Shown: positions 11,289 to 22,377, counted from the stretch's first letter. The stretch: 64,000 nucleotides of DNA from Takakia lepidozioides (GCA_030704615.1 CM060732.1:56525053-56589052); one strand, 5' to 3'. Numbers and translations: made by a program. The notes: generated by a model not told the origin, from the sequence alone.

Positions 11289-14200
11289 ATGTTGGATACG
11301 GAATCCTCCAGAAAATCATTTGTGTTATTAGGTAGGACACACTCTTCTCATTGCAGGACTTCGCTGCGGAGCGTACCGAGAGGTCCCGTCTTCAAAATGG
11401 ACTCCCGTGTTTGGGTCAACGTGTACTTCCATCCTGATTCTCTGAAAGCTAAAATACCCTGCGACCAAGGATTTGCGATTGTCACTGAGCAGTACTTGTG
11501 TGTGAAGTTCGGGCTCCGCCCTGGAACGGTGTTTTTGGAAGAGGAGACGAAGGATGCTTATGGAAATTTTCTGGAAAGTGCCGTCATTCTGCATGCAGAT
11601 TTCGGAAAAGGCAAAGAGTGGCGGCTCCCAGCTTCTGAATCCATCCGGTACAGTGCCATTGGTGAAATCGTGCCTAAAGAGTTCCCACGCTGGAACTTGG
11701 TTGATCCTCCTTCCACAAGAGGGTCTGGCGTGCAAGATGTGAAGGATGTGGGCACCTCTTCACAAGCAGAGAAGCCCAAACATGTGAAAAGGGAAATCCA
11801 GGAAAACAGGGAAACAGTCGTCCAGGACTTATCCAGTGACGATGAAGACTGTATGGTCCTTCCATCGTATGTTTCGAAGTCGTCCGTCACTAGGAGTGTT
11901 CAGCATACACCGTCCGACTCAACTTCCGTCCGCTCAGTAATCGACATATTGCGGAGGATGAAGACAACGGGTTCCCGCTCCAGTGACCTTCTTAGGCTTG
12001 ATTACGACAAAACTCCAATCCATTCTGTGGAAACTTTGCCTGATGTTGTGGATGGGAATGCTATCTACGAGTTCCCTCCAGTGCCGGCAGGCGCAGGCCC
12101 AGACGGCATGCTCGCAGGAATGAACAGGAAACATGACGGCCACCCTTGGTGTGTCACCAAAACTTCATCGTCCAACCTGGGTGATGGAGTTCGAGTGAGA
12201 TATGTATTGTGTGCTGGGCATCTTAAATGTTTCTCGAGCACATGTTACCATTACACTAGCAAAGGCACCAGGAATGAGACTGACTGGATTGGCAATTCGT
12301 CGACCCCATTTTGGCCTCAAGGTAGAGTTCCTGCAGGGACGTTCAAGTGTGCCCATTGCAACGCAGCCCCTACGTGCATGGCAGTGTGCAACGCCAAGCA
12401 GTACTACGTCGGGACCGTCGGCCCAGCGTGCACCAGAGCATGCATTCACATCGGAAAGCATGAGCACCCCCTCGCCAGAGGCAATTGCAGAGTCGCTTTT
12501 CAACAAGCCCAGGATATTATCAAGGAGGAGGTGAGGTTGAGGCCGGGTGCAAAACCAAAGCAGATACAGCTCGCATCGGCACATAGGATTGCAATTGGCA
12601 GAATAATGTCGGAGGACGGAAGCACAAGAGAGAAGCTGGGCGAGGGGGACATGAAGGACCTGCTGGAAGCTGTCTCCCATGTGTGCAGCCCCAATGTCAG
12701 GAACCACATTGTCAGCTGCAAGAAACGAATCGGAAGAGGATCAGACATGCACTCCATCTTGGAAGTGAAGCGCACATGCGGCTACGACTTCATCCAAGGC
12801 AGCTTCTTTCCTGGTCAAGGCTCGGAGACGGACAGGTGCTTCATATTTAAGATGTCAACGTGCGGACCGGGGAGCGGCGTCGATTTGGTGAAGCGGATGA
12901 CCAGTGGAGACCTCTCAAATTGTTGGGTCATGTTTGACCACATCCGGCGAATTACCAACCACGATTGGGTGACAATGGGGGCACATGTATACGACCCACA
13001 TTGCAGAAAGTTGATGACCATTGCTATCTGCGAAATGAAGGGAGAAGACACAGATTCGGAGTTGCATATGTGGCGCGGAATTAATGAGCAAATGGCGAGA
13101 GCCAAGTTGCCCCCTCCCGATTTTAGGGGCTTCATGGCTGACAATGCCCAGGCAAACTGGGCTGCAGTTAGGAGGGTATATGGGGACGACCCAAAGACTC
13201 CAATGGAAGGAAAGGAGAGATCTTGCGGGTTCCACTTCATGCAGAGTTTGACGCAAAACACGAAAAGGTTCGTGGCGTCACGCCACCGGCAGGATCATAT
13301 CAGTATGTGCCTAGCGTGGAAAAATGCGAATTCCATCGACGAGGCGGAGACCGAGTTTGCAACCATACGCGCCTGGTGGGTGTCTTCAGGGGCAGTGGAT
13401 GTGAAAGATCAGCCAGAACTGCAAACGTGGCTTGCGTGGTGGCATTATAGATTCCGCCAGTTTGGAGACTACATGAGACAGGTAACACATTTCTGTACTT
13501 GACAATTGTTCTGTTTTGTGCTTGGACATTCTCCACAATCAGTGACATATCTAATTTCCTTCAACAGGACATGAGCTTGGAGGATGACACGGATATGCCG
13601 ACGACGAACATGGCCGAATCGGTGCACTCTTCCTGGCGTGCTTCCTCTGCAGCACATCTCGTTGACATGTTGACAGCAACAACAGAAGATATTGTGAGGG
13701 CCATCATGCAACAATCTCATTACTACCAGTTTCTGGGAGGAAAGCAATGGGGTATCGGACCAGACAGGCAGGAGATGCTGATGAGGGCGGCGCATCGTTC
13801 GACCGATCCCAAAAAATGGACTGCTGCATTGCGGGAAACTATAAGGTCAACGCCGTTACACAGTCGGGGGAACTGCCTGGAGGGCGATGTCCGCAGCCGG
13901 CCGGTGAAGAGAAGAATTGAGGACATGCCCGGAGGGGATGGGGATTCATGGAGATCAGATATGAACATCCGCACTCAACCTCGGGGCGCAACGATGTTGC
14001 GTCCCACGCCTCCACGAAGCAGGACTCGTACCCCCTCTCCTGCAGCATCCATGGAATCGCTGCCAGACTCGGGACAACATGCCGAGGATGGGCATGTTGC
14101 TCCTGTTTTCGTTACCCAATACAACATTCCAATCGTGGAGCGAGATGTGTCGGCCTCGCAGTGGAGAATTGCACGGACCCGTCCGACATTTCGTGGCAAA

Positions 14201-14995
14201 TGTTGTGCTGTTCGTGTCGACACCAACCAGAGATGCAATGAGATGATTCGGAGGAGCCCGCAGGGCGGTGTGCCTGCCCCTTGCTTCACAGGGAGATTTG
14301 TGTGCGCAAAGTTTGTGGAGGCCACACTGAAGGAGTTTTGGTTCTGCAGGCACGACATCATGTCGTGTGTGTTCGGCAAGCCCAAGTATGGTGTACAAGG
14401 CATGCCTGAACCACCGGCAGTCTGGCCTGTGGCAAGTGGTACAGATCTTACCCTGGAGGAGGCAGACGCTCTAGGAAGTGCAGGGTTTCGACTGGTGGAG
14501 AGGACAGACGTTCCACGAAATCCAATTCCCAATCGTCATCCTCCTCCCACGAGAAGCTCTTCGCCCCGCATACCGGTGGGTGACCCCGCAGCTTGGCCCA
14601 CCCATCGGTGGGGTAAACTGAAAAGACGGCGGCCACCAACAAAGGCGAACGACACCAGGATGGCCAACGCTCTTGCAATGCCCTGCATAGTGCAAGGTTG
14701 CAGGGATGTTCCTCACCCCGGGATGGGGCGCATATTTCAGTTGTCAACAGCCGGGTCTGCTGCGCGCAGTGTCGTGTATGCAATCACGGTTTCACAGTAC
14801 CCAGCTTGCAACTGTGAGGACTTCCTTGTTATGGAATCGAAGAATGCAGCATACGTCCCCTGCAAACACCTTTATTACATTTTTATGAAGCGCATGAGTT
14901 GCATATCCGCAGTGGACGTCTTCATCCATGCTCCAACACTGAGTTTCAACGAGCTGCACAAGGCCCTACGGCAGGATACTGGTCGGACTGCTTGA
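11289..14995 (+). CDS. MULE-like transposase with N-terminal Cys-rich region and C-terminal SWIM zinc finger
   Basis: Two exons, 11289-13481 and 13568-14995, give 1,206 codons of protein; the 86-bp intron is GT-AG and the join MRQ/DMS keeps the frame. Residues about 285-400 form a Cys/His-rich, WRKY/GCM1-like region. The catalytic core shows MFDHIRRITNHDWV (about 547, candidate first D), GFMADNAQANWAAV (about 616, second D) followed by RSCGFHFMQS (the MULE C-X2-H signature), and TNMAESVHSSW (about 748, E). Near residue 1145-1165 is a SWIM finger, C-N-C then C-K-H 16 residues later. Expected role: cut-and-paste transposition at the element ends. Start chosen at the first ATG; MDSRVWVN at 11398 is an alternative. 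It appears intact, with the central palindrome array as promoter region. Confidence 0.85.
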
Positions 14996-15451
14996 CATTC
15001 CACATTCGGGAAGGAGAAAGTGGCAATTATATTACATTCATCTTCTTGCACCCTATTTTTTTGTGAGGAATTATACACTTGGTGGTGCCGCATCGCCATG
15101 GCTACATGTGAATTTCGTCCACCTTTATGAGAAGACTCCAATTTGCTACAAATACATTGTTACTGTTCTGCAAATGTGATGCCTTTACAAGATTGCTAGT
15201 TCTGTGTCCCAGTGGGAAGGGTCCTACTGCACATTCCAGCATTTGCATACTGCACCTTGTGCAAACAGCAATCCATACGACAAAGGACACGTCCCAGCAT
15301 ACTGGCAGTGAATTGCAAATAACATTAACAGAAGATTATCGAAGCATGTATATTCCCCATATGGCACAGGGAAGCTGCTTGATTTCTGAATGAAAATGTA
15401 TGTGCCATGAGTGTCAGCAAGTTGAAACATGTCTACTCTAGCATGCAAGAC
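14996..15451. other. Spacer between convergent genes of element A
   Basis: About 450 bp between the transposase stop and the stop of the convergent small gene. No palindrome cores and no credible coding frame. It presumably holds both 3' untranslated regions and polyadenylation signals. Confidence 0.5.
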
Positions 15452-16003
15452 CTATGGTCCCCTCGCCCAAGAAGAAGGAACTCGAACTGGCCTCTCAAGG
15501 ACCTCCTCAGTGACCAGGTGCCTATATTTGAACAAAATGTCAGTGGTTTCTGTCACCCGGTTGAAACTAACGAGGATGTCGTGTTTATCGATAGCGCCCC
15601 CTTGGTAGAAGGACATTTTCACAGTGGGCCCTGTGTTCCCCTCCTCCTCATCCTCATAACTGAAGAGAATGTCCCCACTTTCCGAGCCAGTCCGTCCACG
15701 CGTAAAGTTTTCACCTATGCACTCATCATACGTCCACTCGCAACAATTCCAGCGATACAGCAACGCTGTGCGTGATCTGTTCGGCTCCCACACATGCGGA
15801 AAGTCCAGGTCCATGATGCGTAGGAACCACCTGCTCCCCAGCCGGGGTCCAGGAGAATCGTGCAATCCTGGAAGAAACTCCATTGCTCTCAGCTGGACAA
15901 GTCGAGGATCGTCCCTGTAAACATCCAGGAAGACAATGATGTCGTCTGCTTTCGGGAAAATGACTCCCGTCTGGCGTCGATAGATGTGATTCGGGCACGA
16001 CAT
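15452..16003 (-). CDS. Small element-encoded protein of unknown function (family with 36.2 and 37.3 kb copies)
   Basis: About 183 residues starting MSCPNHIY. It shares an ordered set of patterns with the two copies in the other element: a Cys/His start, DDII(V/I)(F/W) near residue 25, a D(L/S)D(F/I)P turn, NRSRTALLYRWNCCEWT with a cysteine pair, IGENF, GDI, a PTVKMSFYQGGAIDKHDI segment (DGGxIDGHDI in a relative) and a VPSSW end. It looks like a compact beta-rich domain of the element; no catalytic motif recognised. The start is set by alignment with the relatives. Conservation in both elements argues that it has a job in the element's life cycle. Confidence 0.7.
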   Translation of the reverse strand: MSCPNHIYRRQTGVIFPKADDIIVFLDVYRDDPRLVQLRAMEFLPGLHDSPGPRLGSRWFLRIMDLDFPHVWEPNRSRTALLYRWNCCEWTYDECIGENFTRGRTGSESGDILFSYEDEEEGNTGPTVKMSFYQGGAIDKHDILVSFNRVTETTDILFKYRHLVTEEVLERPVRVPSSWARGP

Positions 16004-16127
16004 GGCCTCACGACACAGCACGAACTCAAAGCAGGGAGGAGATGGGCACAACAGAGAAGAGTGAAGAGCAAAATGAGAGCAAGGCCTCCCTCACCGTAAG
16101 GCGGGTATTTGCTCTCCGACGCCCAAT

Positions 16128-16590
16128 TTCGGCGCCGTTATTACATGGAGTGCGGAAGCTTCAGCCGAGAATTTTGTTTCCGCAGGTCAATTTCGGCGCC
16201 GTTATTGGTTGCAATCCCCAGCCTTCAGCCGGGTATTTGGTTTCCGGACCCAATTTCGGCGCCGTTATCGGCTGCACTCCGGTGGCTTCAGCCGAGTATT
16301 TGGTTTCCGGGGCCCATTTCGGCGCCGTTATCGCCTGCACTCCGGAGGATGTAGCCGGGTATTTGGTTGGCAGAGCCCAATTACTTTCACCGTTGTTGGC
16401 TTCACTCCCGAGCCTTCAGCCCGCTATTTCTTTTCCTGTGCCCAATTACGGCGTCGTTATACCCAACCATCCTGCACTTCTGCAATAGTACTATCCACGG
16501 TTATAGGTCGCCATTACGTTTTCGGAGTCTGCAAACCCGGATCCTAATTCCGCTTGCGTCTCTGCCTCTGGGATAATTTCGGTGCCGTTA
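16128..16590. repeat. Palindrome array, element A right (TTTCGGCGCCGTTAT type)
   Basis: Cores at about 16133, 16197, 16260, 16323, 16387 (degenerate), 16452 and 16583, spaced 63-66 bp with one double interval. The surrounding unit (CTTCAGCCG...GTATTTGGTTTCC) is itself repeated. Like the left array these are half-degenerate palindromes, GGCGCC followed by GTTAT. Confidence 0.88.
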
Positions 16591-16632
16591 TTGCCCAGAA
16601 TTCAGTTATTCTATGACCTGGCCTGGCGGTCC

Positions 16633-16829
16633 ATGAGCCTGGGCTCCAAGTCATGAGCGTACATTGGTACTCATGAGCGGAGTGCTTCCAGCATGAGCGC
16701 GGAAATCTTCGATTTTTGATTATTTTATAGTTTTTGGCCCGAAAAAAATCTGCCGAAATTCGAAGTGTGTTACTTTGCGGCTCATGGGTTAGCCATGCCC
16801 GCTCATGAGCTCATGGAATAGCAACCCCC
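16633..16829 (-). repeat. Right terminus of element A with CATGAGC repeats
   Basis: Seven or so CATGAGC heptamers on either strand between 16633 and 16815. The outermost bases, read inward, are GGGGGTTGCTATTCC and then CATGAGC. This terminus matches both termini of the element at 35722-50273 better than it matches its own left end. Confidence 0.8.
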
Positions 16830-16838
16830 ACAACACTC
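16830..16838. repeat. 9-bp target-site duplication, right copy
   Basis: Perfect repeat of 3280-3288, immediately outside the terminal CCCCC. Confidence 0.85.
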
Positions 16839-17290
16839 TCCATACTCAAAACGAAACCACAAAACTGAGGGGAAGTTAAACCCCTTGATCTGCCCGAAGT
16901 GCAAACAGTCCCAACCCCCCGCCCCGCCCCGCCCCTAGCTGCAAACATCATCCCAAACATCCATACCAATCTAAGCAAGCTGCAATGACCCCCCTTCCCC
17001 AAACACATTCACCCCCAAATGAAACACCGACAACACACATGACACCAAAATTATTAGCCCCAAACATAGACCATGCTACCTTCAACTCCCAACACCCTAC
17101 CATGGCACACATGCACACACGCACTCCATATCCGTGAACAACACACCTGCCAACCCACCCGAATAGCCCATTGAACACTCAACACACATTAAGAACACCA
17201 ACAAAAAAAACCCGGATAAACACTTGCATACAACAGTCACCTCGTTCCATGGCGGTGTGCCTTATTCCAGTAAGTACCAAGGCACATGTG
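16839..17290. other. Filler DNA, right part
   Basis: C- and A-rich on the plus strand, with runs of CCCCGCC. Short frames only; no domain recognised. Together with 3123-3279 it forms the sequence that first interrupted the gag gene. Relative to the intact gag at 30.7 kb about 22 bp of gag are missing at the junction, and I see no target duplication. Confidence 0.45.
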
Positions 17291-17782
17291 GCTACCGTTA
17301 TGAGTATAAATATTCACCTTTCTTTCCTCCCAGCCTTCAAACTCTACTCACTTAATGGGTAGCAATGCTATCACATAAACCAATGTTGGTAACCAACGTG
17401 CTCTTCCTCTACAGGCCACCTGATAAATCTTTATCACTCCTTTCTCCAGACCCCACTCAGGGTCAGCATCATGCACTCTCTTAAGAATGTTTTCTTTACA
17501 ACCGTCTGGCAATTCCAAAAACCTCTGGAAGAATCGTTTGGACAATCTTTCCTTCTCAGTTTCACAAGGAATTTGATTCACATCAAATTCTTTAATTCTC
17601 CAACCACCATGATCCCACCAGATGCCTGTCACATCTGGTTGTTCATGACCCAGTTCCCCAGTATGGTCGCCAAATGTCGCGCGGCTTTTACTCACCCATC
17701 CCTTCGCTATCCGAGGCGGAAACTCCAAGATAGAAGAGTTGGAAATCTCTAAGCACTCAGCCCGCTCAGAACAATCAGTCAT
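17290..17782 (-). pseudogene. Gag N-terminal extension, 5' part (begins inside the LTR)
   Basis: Starts at 17782 within the LTR (MTDCSERAECLEISN), reads out through the LTR end and primer-binding region (about 17671), and continues as the family-specific gag extension until homology is lost near 17290. The remaining part is at 2417-3122. The start inside the LTR is shared with the copy at 30258. No known domain. Confidence 0.7.
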
Positions 17783-18463
17783 GACCTACAGCTAGTGTAT
17801 CATGGGGGTGTTTCCTATTTGTTTTCCTTCCCGCATTCATGTTAGCTAGTTACCTTACTGTTGGTAATTAAGTATCAGTTTGCTTCAGCAATCTATCGGA
17901 TTCCATCAACTCATCCATTCATTCCACAGCTTCACTCAGATCTCTCTACATAGTGTGAGTATGAAGTGTGTATCAGATTAATATCTATCAAGTATCAGGC
18001 TGAAGCCATGGAGTCTCTAATCTGCTCTACATTACAATTCTACTGCTTGCATTCATTAAGCATCAACAAATCATCCTCCTCCTACTCCGTGCTCTCCCTC
18101 TTTCTGCTCAGAGATACGCTCTCTGCCTTATTTCCCCCAGTGATGTCCGAAGTCCCCCCAAGAAGTGCTCCCCCACTCCTTCCAGCAGTGATTCCCCAAG
18201 AAGTGATCTTTTTCCAGTCCTCGCTCCTCGCTTTATCTTCCTACTCGTTGTTCTAACCGTTTCCTTCACTAACCGTCACCCGTGAACTAACATGTTCCAT
18301 TCGCAGATGTTGTTCCCCACAGTCGTTCCCTGTCCTGCTATCTGTTCCCTATGGTTGTGACAGCTGTGTCAAGCTGTGACTGGCTGTGCGACTGTGTTGG
18401 ACTGTGTCAGCTGTGTCGAGCTGTGACTGGCTGTGTCGGCTGTGTCGGTTGTGTCGGACTGTC
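17674..18463 (-). repeat. LTR (5' LTR of the minus-strand retrotransposon, outer end missing)
   Basis: Ends (minus strand) in GCGCGACA followed by TTTGGCGACCAT, the same LTR/primer-binding junction as at 30365. It lacks about 170 bp of the outer U3 compared with the full LTRs at 29404, 31812 and 55611. At 18463 it runs directly into the integrase gene of the older retrotransposon. It contains part of the CACAGCC decamer array (18351-18463). Confidence 0.8.
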
Positions 18464-19392
18464 ACAAATTGTTGCACCTTTGTGTGCATACCACGCCACC
18501 AATATTGCCCCTGCAGTAGACTATGAGTGCGTCGCACCCCAAAATGCCCCAACTCCTCATGGGCATGCCGCACTAACCGTGCCCGCTGTGTTGGGTGAGG
18601 CACAATCCTCACTCGACCATCCTCCCACACTCGGAGCACGTGTGTCCCCTCCCACTTGAACCTCTTGGCTCGTTGTAGGATCCGATCCCTCTCTTTGGCA
18701 GTCACAGTGGCTGCAGTGTCTCCAGTGCGGAGGTAGTCCAACACAACTGAATCCTCATGTATATCTTTGGCGCCACCTTGCTCATTGCTGGCCTCAGGGT
18801 CCTCAGACACTTGATCTACAGTCATCCCTGTTGCAGGTCCAACCTGGCCTTCCACTGCCAAGATACACAGAAATGCAGATGCATGCCATCCGGGCACCAT
18901 CTCCTCGTCCGTCTCACCATGCCACCGAGCTCCAGTGTCATCCTGCTGGCTCGTGCATGGATTGCGACTCAACCCATCTGCATTGCGATTGACCAAACCC
19001 GGTCGATGCACCACCTGAAAGTCATACTCTTGAAGGATGAGTGCCCACCGTGCAAGCTTCCCCGTAAGCTTGTCTGACTCCATCAACCACTTGAGTGGTT
19101 GGTGATCCGTGACAAGGGTGAAGAGATTGCCGTATAGATAGCACCTGAAGTGTGCCACGGCCCACACTGCAGCTAAGCATTCTCCCTCATATGAGCTATA
19201 CTTAGACTCTGCAGCATTGTTCAAGCGGCTAGCATAAGCCACTACGAACTCTCTTCCCTCATCATCCACCTGTGTGAGCACCGCTCCAAGCCCCAGCATG
19301 CTCCAATCTGTATGCAGCTGAAAAGGACGCCCCCTGATAGGTCGTCTCAAGATGGGCGCCGAGGTCAACCTCGCCTTGAGCTCTTGAAAAGC
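18464..19392 (-). pseudogene. Ty3 RNase H and integrase zinc-binding region, truncated
   Basis: Begins AFQELKARLTSAPIL (end of the RT thumb), then an RNase H domain: FQLHTDWSMLGLGAVLTQ (first Asp), YSSYEGECLAAVWA (Glu), FTLVTDHQPLKWL (Asp) and RNADGLSRNP (last Asp). An acidic linker follows, then the integrase H2C2 region with LVRHAHEELGHFGVRRTHS. The frame is cut at 18464 by the LTR of another retrotransposon, so the integrase catalytic core is missing. An in-frame TGA separates it from the reverse transcriptase upstream. Confidence 0.85.
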
Positions 19393-20456
19393 TCATTCTT
19401 GCTCATCTTCCCACTGCCACTCCTGGTCCACCTTGGTCAGCTTGGTTAGAGCCTTTGCAATGGCACTAAATCCCTTAACAAACCGTTTGTAATAGTTTGC
19501 TAACCCCATGAAAGCTCGAACTCGGCTCACATCCGTGGGGCATGGAACCTGTGCAATGGACTCTACCTTAGTCTGCTGTACCCCCAATCCTCCAGGATAT
19601 ATCATGTGACCCAGATACTCAATCTGGTTGTGGAAAAACTTGCACTTGCCCGGATGTAACTTCAATCCGTGCGTTCTCAAGCGCTCAAATACCCCCTGAA
19701 GGTGTCTCTCATGCTCCTCCACCGTAGCACTAAAGATGATGATGTCATCTATGTAGCACCGAGCAAACTCCACCCCTGCTAGAATCCTGTCCATGACTCT
19801 TTGAAACTCAGCGGGAGCGTTTTTAAGCCCAAATGGTAAGAACCGCCACTGGTATAAGCAATCCTTCCCGTGCTCATTGATCCCCCAGAATGTCATCTTT
19901 TGCTTATCCGCCTCCTTGATCGGCAACTGGTGATATCCGGATCGTAAATCCAACGTGCTAAAGACCTTGGAATGCTCAATGGCATCAAAGATCTCCTCTG
20001 GTGTCGGCATGGCATACCTATCGGACTTGGTCTGACGATTTACAGGCCGGTAATCACCGCACATACGTCTCTCCGTCCAATTGCCATAGACATCCTTCTT
20101 GGCTGGCATCACTATGGCTGAAGCAAACTCTCCACCAGAGAGCTCCACCAAACCTGCCTCCCAGAGATCTTGAGTCCTCATCTGAATCAAAGACCTCTCC
20201 ATGTCACTATATCTATAGGGTCTCCGAAAGATTGGCGTGTCAGTGGCCAACTCAATACGGATCTCTTGACCCTTCAGTGCTCCCAAGTCCTTCAAACTGA
20301 AGGCAGAGCAATTCTTGTAAGCCCTCAGGAACCGCCGTATACGTCGTCTCTCTCCTCCGGTGACAATGGGTCCAATGTCAGGCTCCCAATTGTCCTCCGT
20401 AACTGCAACCTTAAGTCCAGTGGGCTTAGAGGTAGAGGACGCGTCCCGTGGTTGCT
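19393..20456 (-). pseudogene. Ty3 reverse transcriptase
   Basis: Reverse transcriptase with KDVYGNWTERRMCGDYRPVN, FSTLDLRSGYHQLPI, FLPFGLKNAPAEFQRVMD and the catalytic FARCYIDDIIIFS (YIDD rather than the common YVDD). The domain itself is open over 300 residues. An in-frame TAG at 20454-20456 separates it from the methyltransferase-like part, and about 50 further residues lie between that stop and the first methionine. Without the stops it would be part of one long polyprotein frame. Confidence 0.88.
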
Positions 20457-21441
20457 ATGCTGCAACCTCTTGAGCAGTACTCCCTTCCTGCTCAGTCAAT
20501 GACAAGGCCTCATCCTGCCCCATCATCTCATCATTGAGAACCTCCTCATCCCGAGAAGAATCCCCAACCTCATCCATCACAGCTGCCTTGGCTGCCAACT
20601 CCCTCTGAACCTCGAGCACCTCCCACGTGTGCCATGGATGTCTACACCCCGTGGTCCTCACCGGCTCGCCCCCACTCACTGCCTGTACCGTCTCGGTAGG
20701 CAGAGAGACCGTCAAGGGAAGTGCACTCCGCACTCTACGTTGCTCAGCCATAGCCAAGCTGATAATCCAGGTCAAGCAATTGAGATCCATTGCTTGCCCC
20801 AACACCTGACGACGTGATGCCTCAGAAAGAGAAGGCACCGCCGTGGTCCCAGTGGAAAATCCCATAGCCCGCTCTCGCTCGTCGGCATTAGGCTCCACTA
20901 ACTGTTGCAACTGAGCATCCCACAGGAGGCCAGGTCCACCATCCCGAAAAGCATGGGATCCTAGGAAGCTGAGCAGTGTAGGTAATGCTGCTCGTGGTTG
21001 ACCCACCCAGTTGACCACTGCCAAAGGCGAACGGTCATCGTGTCTCACACGTTGAGACTGCCTCCCTGTGTCCAAAATGCTGTCCACTATGAGGTGTGTT
21101 GGCCGCTGCACCCCATCAAATGCACGCTTGAGCAGTGCGGGTGGCATCAAGTTAGTCCACCATAGCCGTGGACGATGAGCCCGTGATCCCACTGCAGCTG
21201 CATCCAGCAGCACTGCTAACCCAAGCCACGACCGGACTTGATGCACACTGGCCATCACCGTGGCCCGAGAATCGCCCATCAGTGGCACATTCCCGCCAAA
21301 CAAGTCCAGAAGGCAAATGCCTTCATCCGGATACTGCCACACAATAGGTGTGGTATCCAATGGTGACAACTGAGGTGGTCCTGGTGCAATACCCGCACTC
21401 TCCTCCTCTCCTGACGGTACAAAAGCCTCTACCCGGGCTTG
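20457..21441 (-). pseudogene. DNMT3/DRM-like C5-cytosine methyltransferase remnant inside a Ty3 polyprotein
   Basis: Same frame as protease and RT, bounded by TAA upstream and TAG downstream. GICLLDLFGG looks like SAM-binding motif I and joins directly to NVPLMGDSR, which looks like the end of motif VI (usually ENV). Then come AVGSRAHRPRLWWTNL (motif VIII, as in DNMT3/DRM proteins) and, near the end, ERAMGF...RRQVLGQAMD (motif IX/X area). The catalytic Pro-Cys motif IV and everything between I and VI are absent, so an in-frame internal deletion is likely and activity excluded. Retrotransposon-borne DNMTs are known from charophytes and dinoflagellates; placement between protease and RT is what I see here. 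Confidence 0.72.
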
Positions 21442-22377
21442 TTACACCCGTCGATCAGCAACCTGCTGCAAATCCTTGCTTGTACCCCACAATGGAGTGT
21501 GAGCAACCATGGCAGGCAACTCCGCCATACCATGCATGTCATCCTGCTCTGCTGGAGGTGGCACATCCTCTGCATGGGCATTGCCTTCCAGCAACTCTCC
21601 AGGCCAACTAACTGCAGCTGTAAAGACAGCTAGTGTTGGCATCTTGCCCCGTTGGGCAGCCGCAATACCCCCAATGAATGTCAAAGGGAGCTGTGCACGA
21701 CAACCATCCCCTGACTGCCATCCAGGCCTGTAAAATGCTGACTCCTCCCAAAAGTCTAGGGTGAAGCCCATGGGGTATAACACTGCCCCACCAACAAGGA
21801 CATCGTAAGAGACCGCGTCTGTCACAATGGCCTTGGCTCGCATTACTGAGCCATCGATAGGATGATCCGGCTGCAGTCTAATGGCCAACTGATGCCGTGT
21901 CATGCCCCAAGCCTGCTCTGATCCTCCCAGAGATGTCTGTATCTGGAAAGGACAAGGCTCTATATCCGCCTCCATGAGGCCCAAACCTGCAATAGCAGCT
22001 CTGCCCAACATCAGTGGCTGAGCTCCCGAGTCCAACAAGACCCGTAGTGGCCGGTACTTCTTGCCTGCCGGTCCACTCAAAGTAAAAATGCCTCCCTGGT
22101 TGTCTAACAAGACAACTCCAGGGGTCACCATGGCGCGCTCAAAGGCTGGCCTAGCTGGCAGCTCCGTCAACCTGGCAGCTGCAGCTTGCCATGGCGCAGC
22201 CGTGGCAGTCTTGACCCTCAAATCCAAGGATCCCTCTGCCACTACACCTTCCAGTAACTCCGCAGAAGATGAAGTGACCTCCCCACTCTCACAGAGTGTT
22301 GCTGCTAGTCTGAACACTGCAGCTGGTTTTACCCCGGCGTCGCCATCATGGTTGCCGAGAACAGTGGGGCTTGACAC
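21442..22377 (-). pseudogene. Aspartic protease region of the DNMT-bearing Ty3 element
   Basis: A 311-codon open frame with the retropepsin site RVLLDSGAQPLMLG and a later ILVLVGG-like flap area (YDVLVGGAVLYPMG). It overlaps the upstream gag-like frame by about 50 bp in another phase, as expected for a gag/pol frameshift or simple decay. It ends at a TAA that is in frame with the methyltransferase part. The protein after the protease site is long and of unknown fold. Confidence 0.75.

Larger units (their letters stand above)
3289..16829. mobile_element. Element A: MULE-like DNA transposon with transposase and ParB-methyltransferase genes
   Basis: A 13,541-bp unit flanked by perfect 9-bp duplications. 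The right terminus (read inward) begins GGGGGTTGCTATTCC and is followed by CATGAGC repeats; the left begins GAGGTTCTAAATTTC and is followed by a CATGAGC array. Inside are a MULE transposase with a SWIM finger (plus strand), a ParB/amino-methyltransferase fusion gene (minus), a small unknown gene (minus), and three arrays of GGCGCC-core palindromes: near the left end, between the two large genes and near the right end. The termini match those of the element at 35722-50273. Transposase type, duplication length and terminal G-runs all agree with Mutator-like elements. Confidence 0.85.

Noticed and set aside
3289-16829. Endogenous giant virus or phage fragment, suggested by the ParB and methyltransferase domains
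   Set aside because: MULE transposase, matching termini and a perfect 9-bp duplication make a transposon; no capsid or replication genes; spliceosomal introns present.
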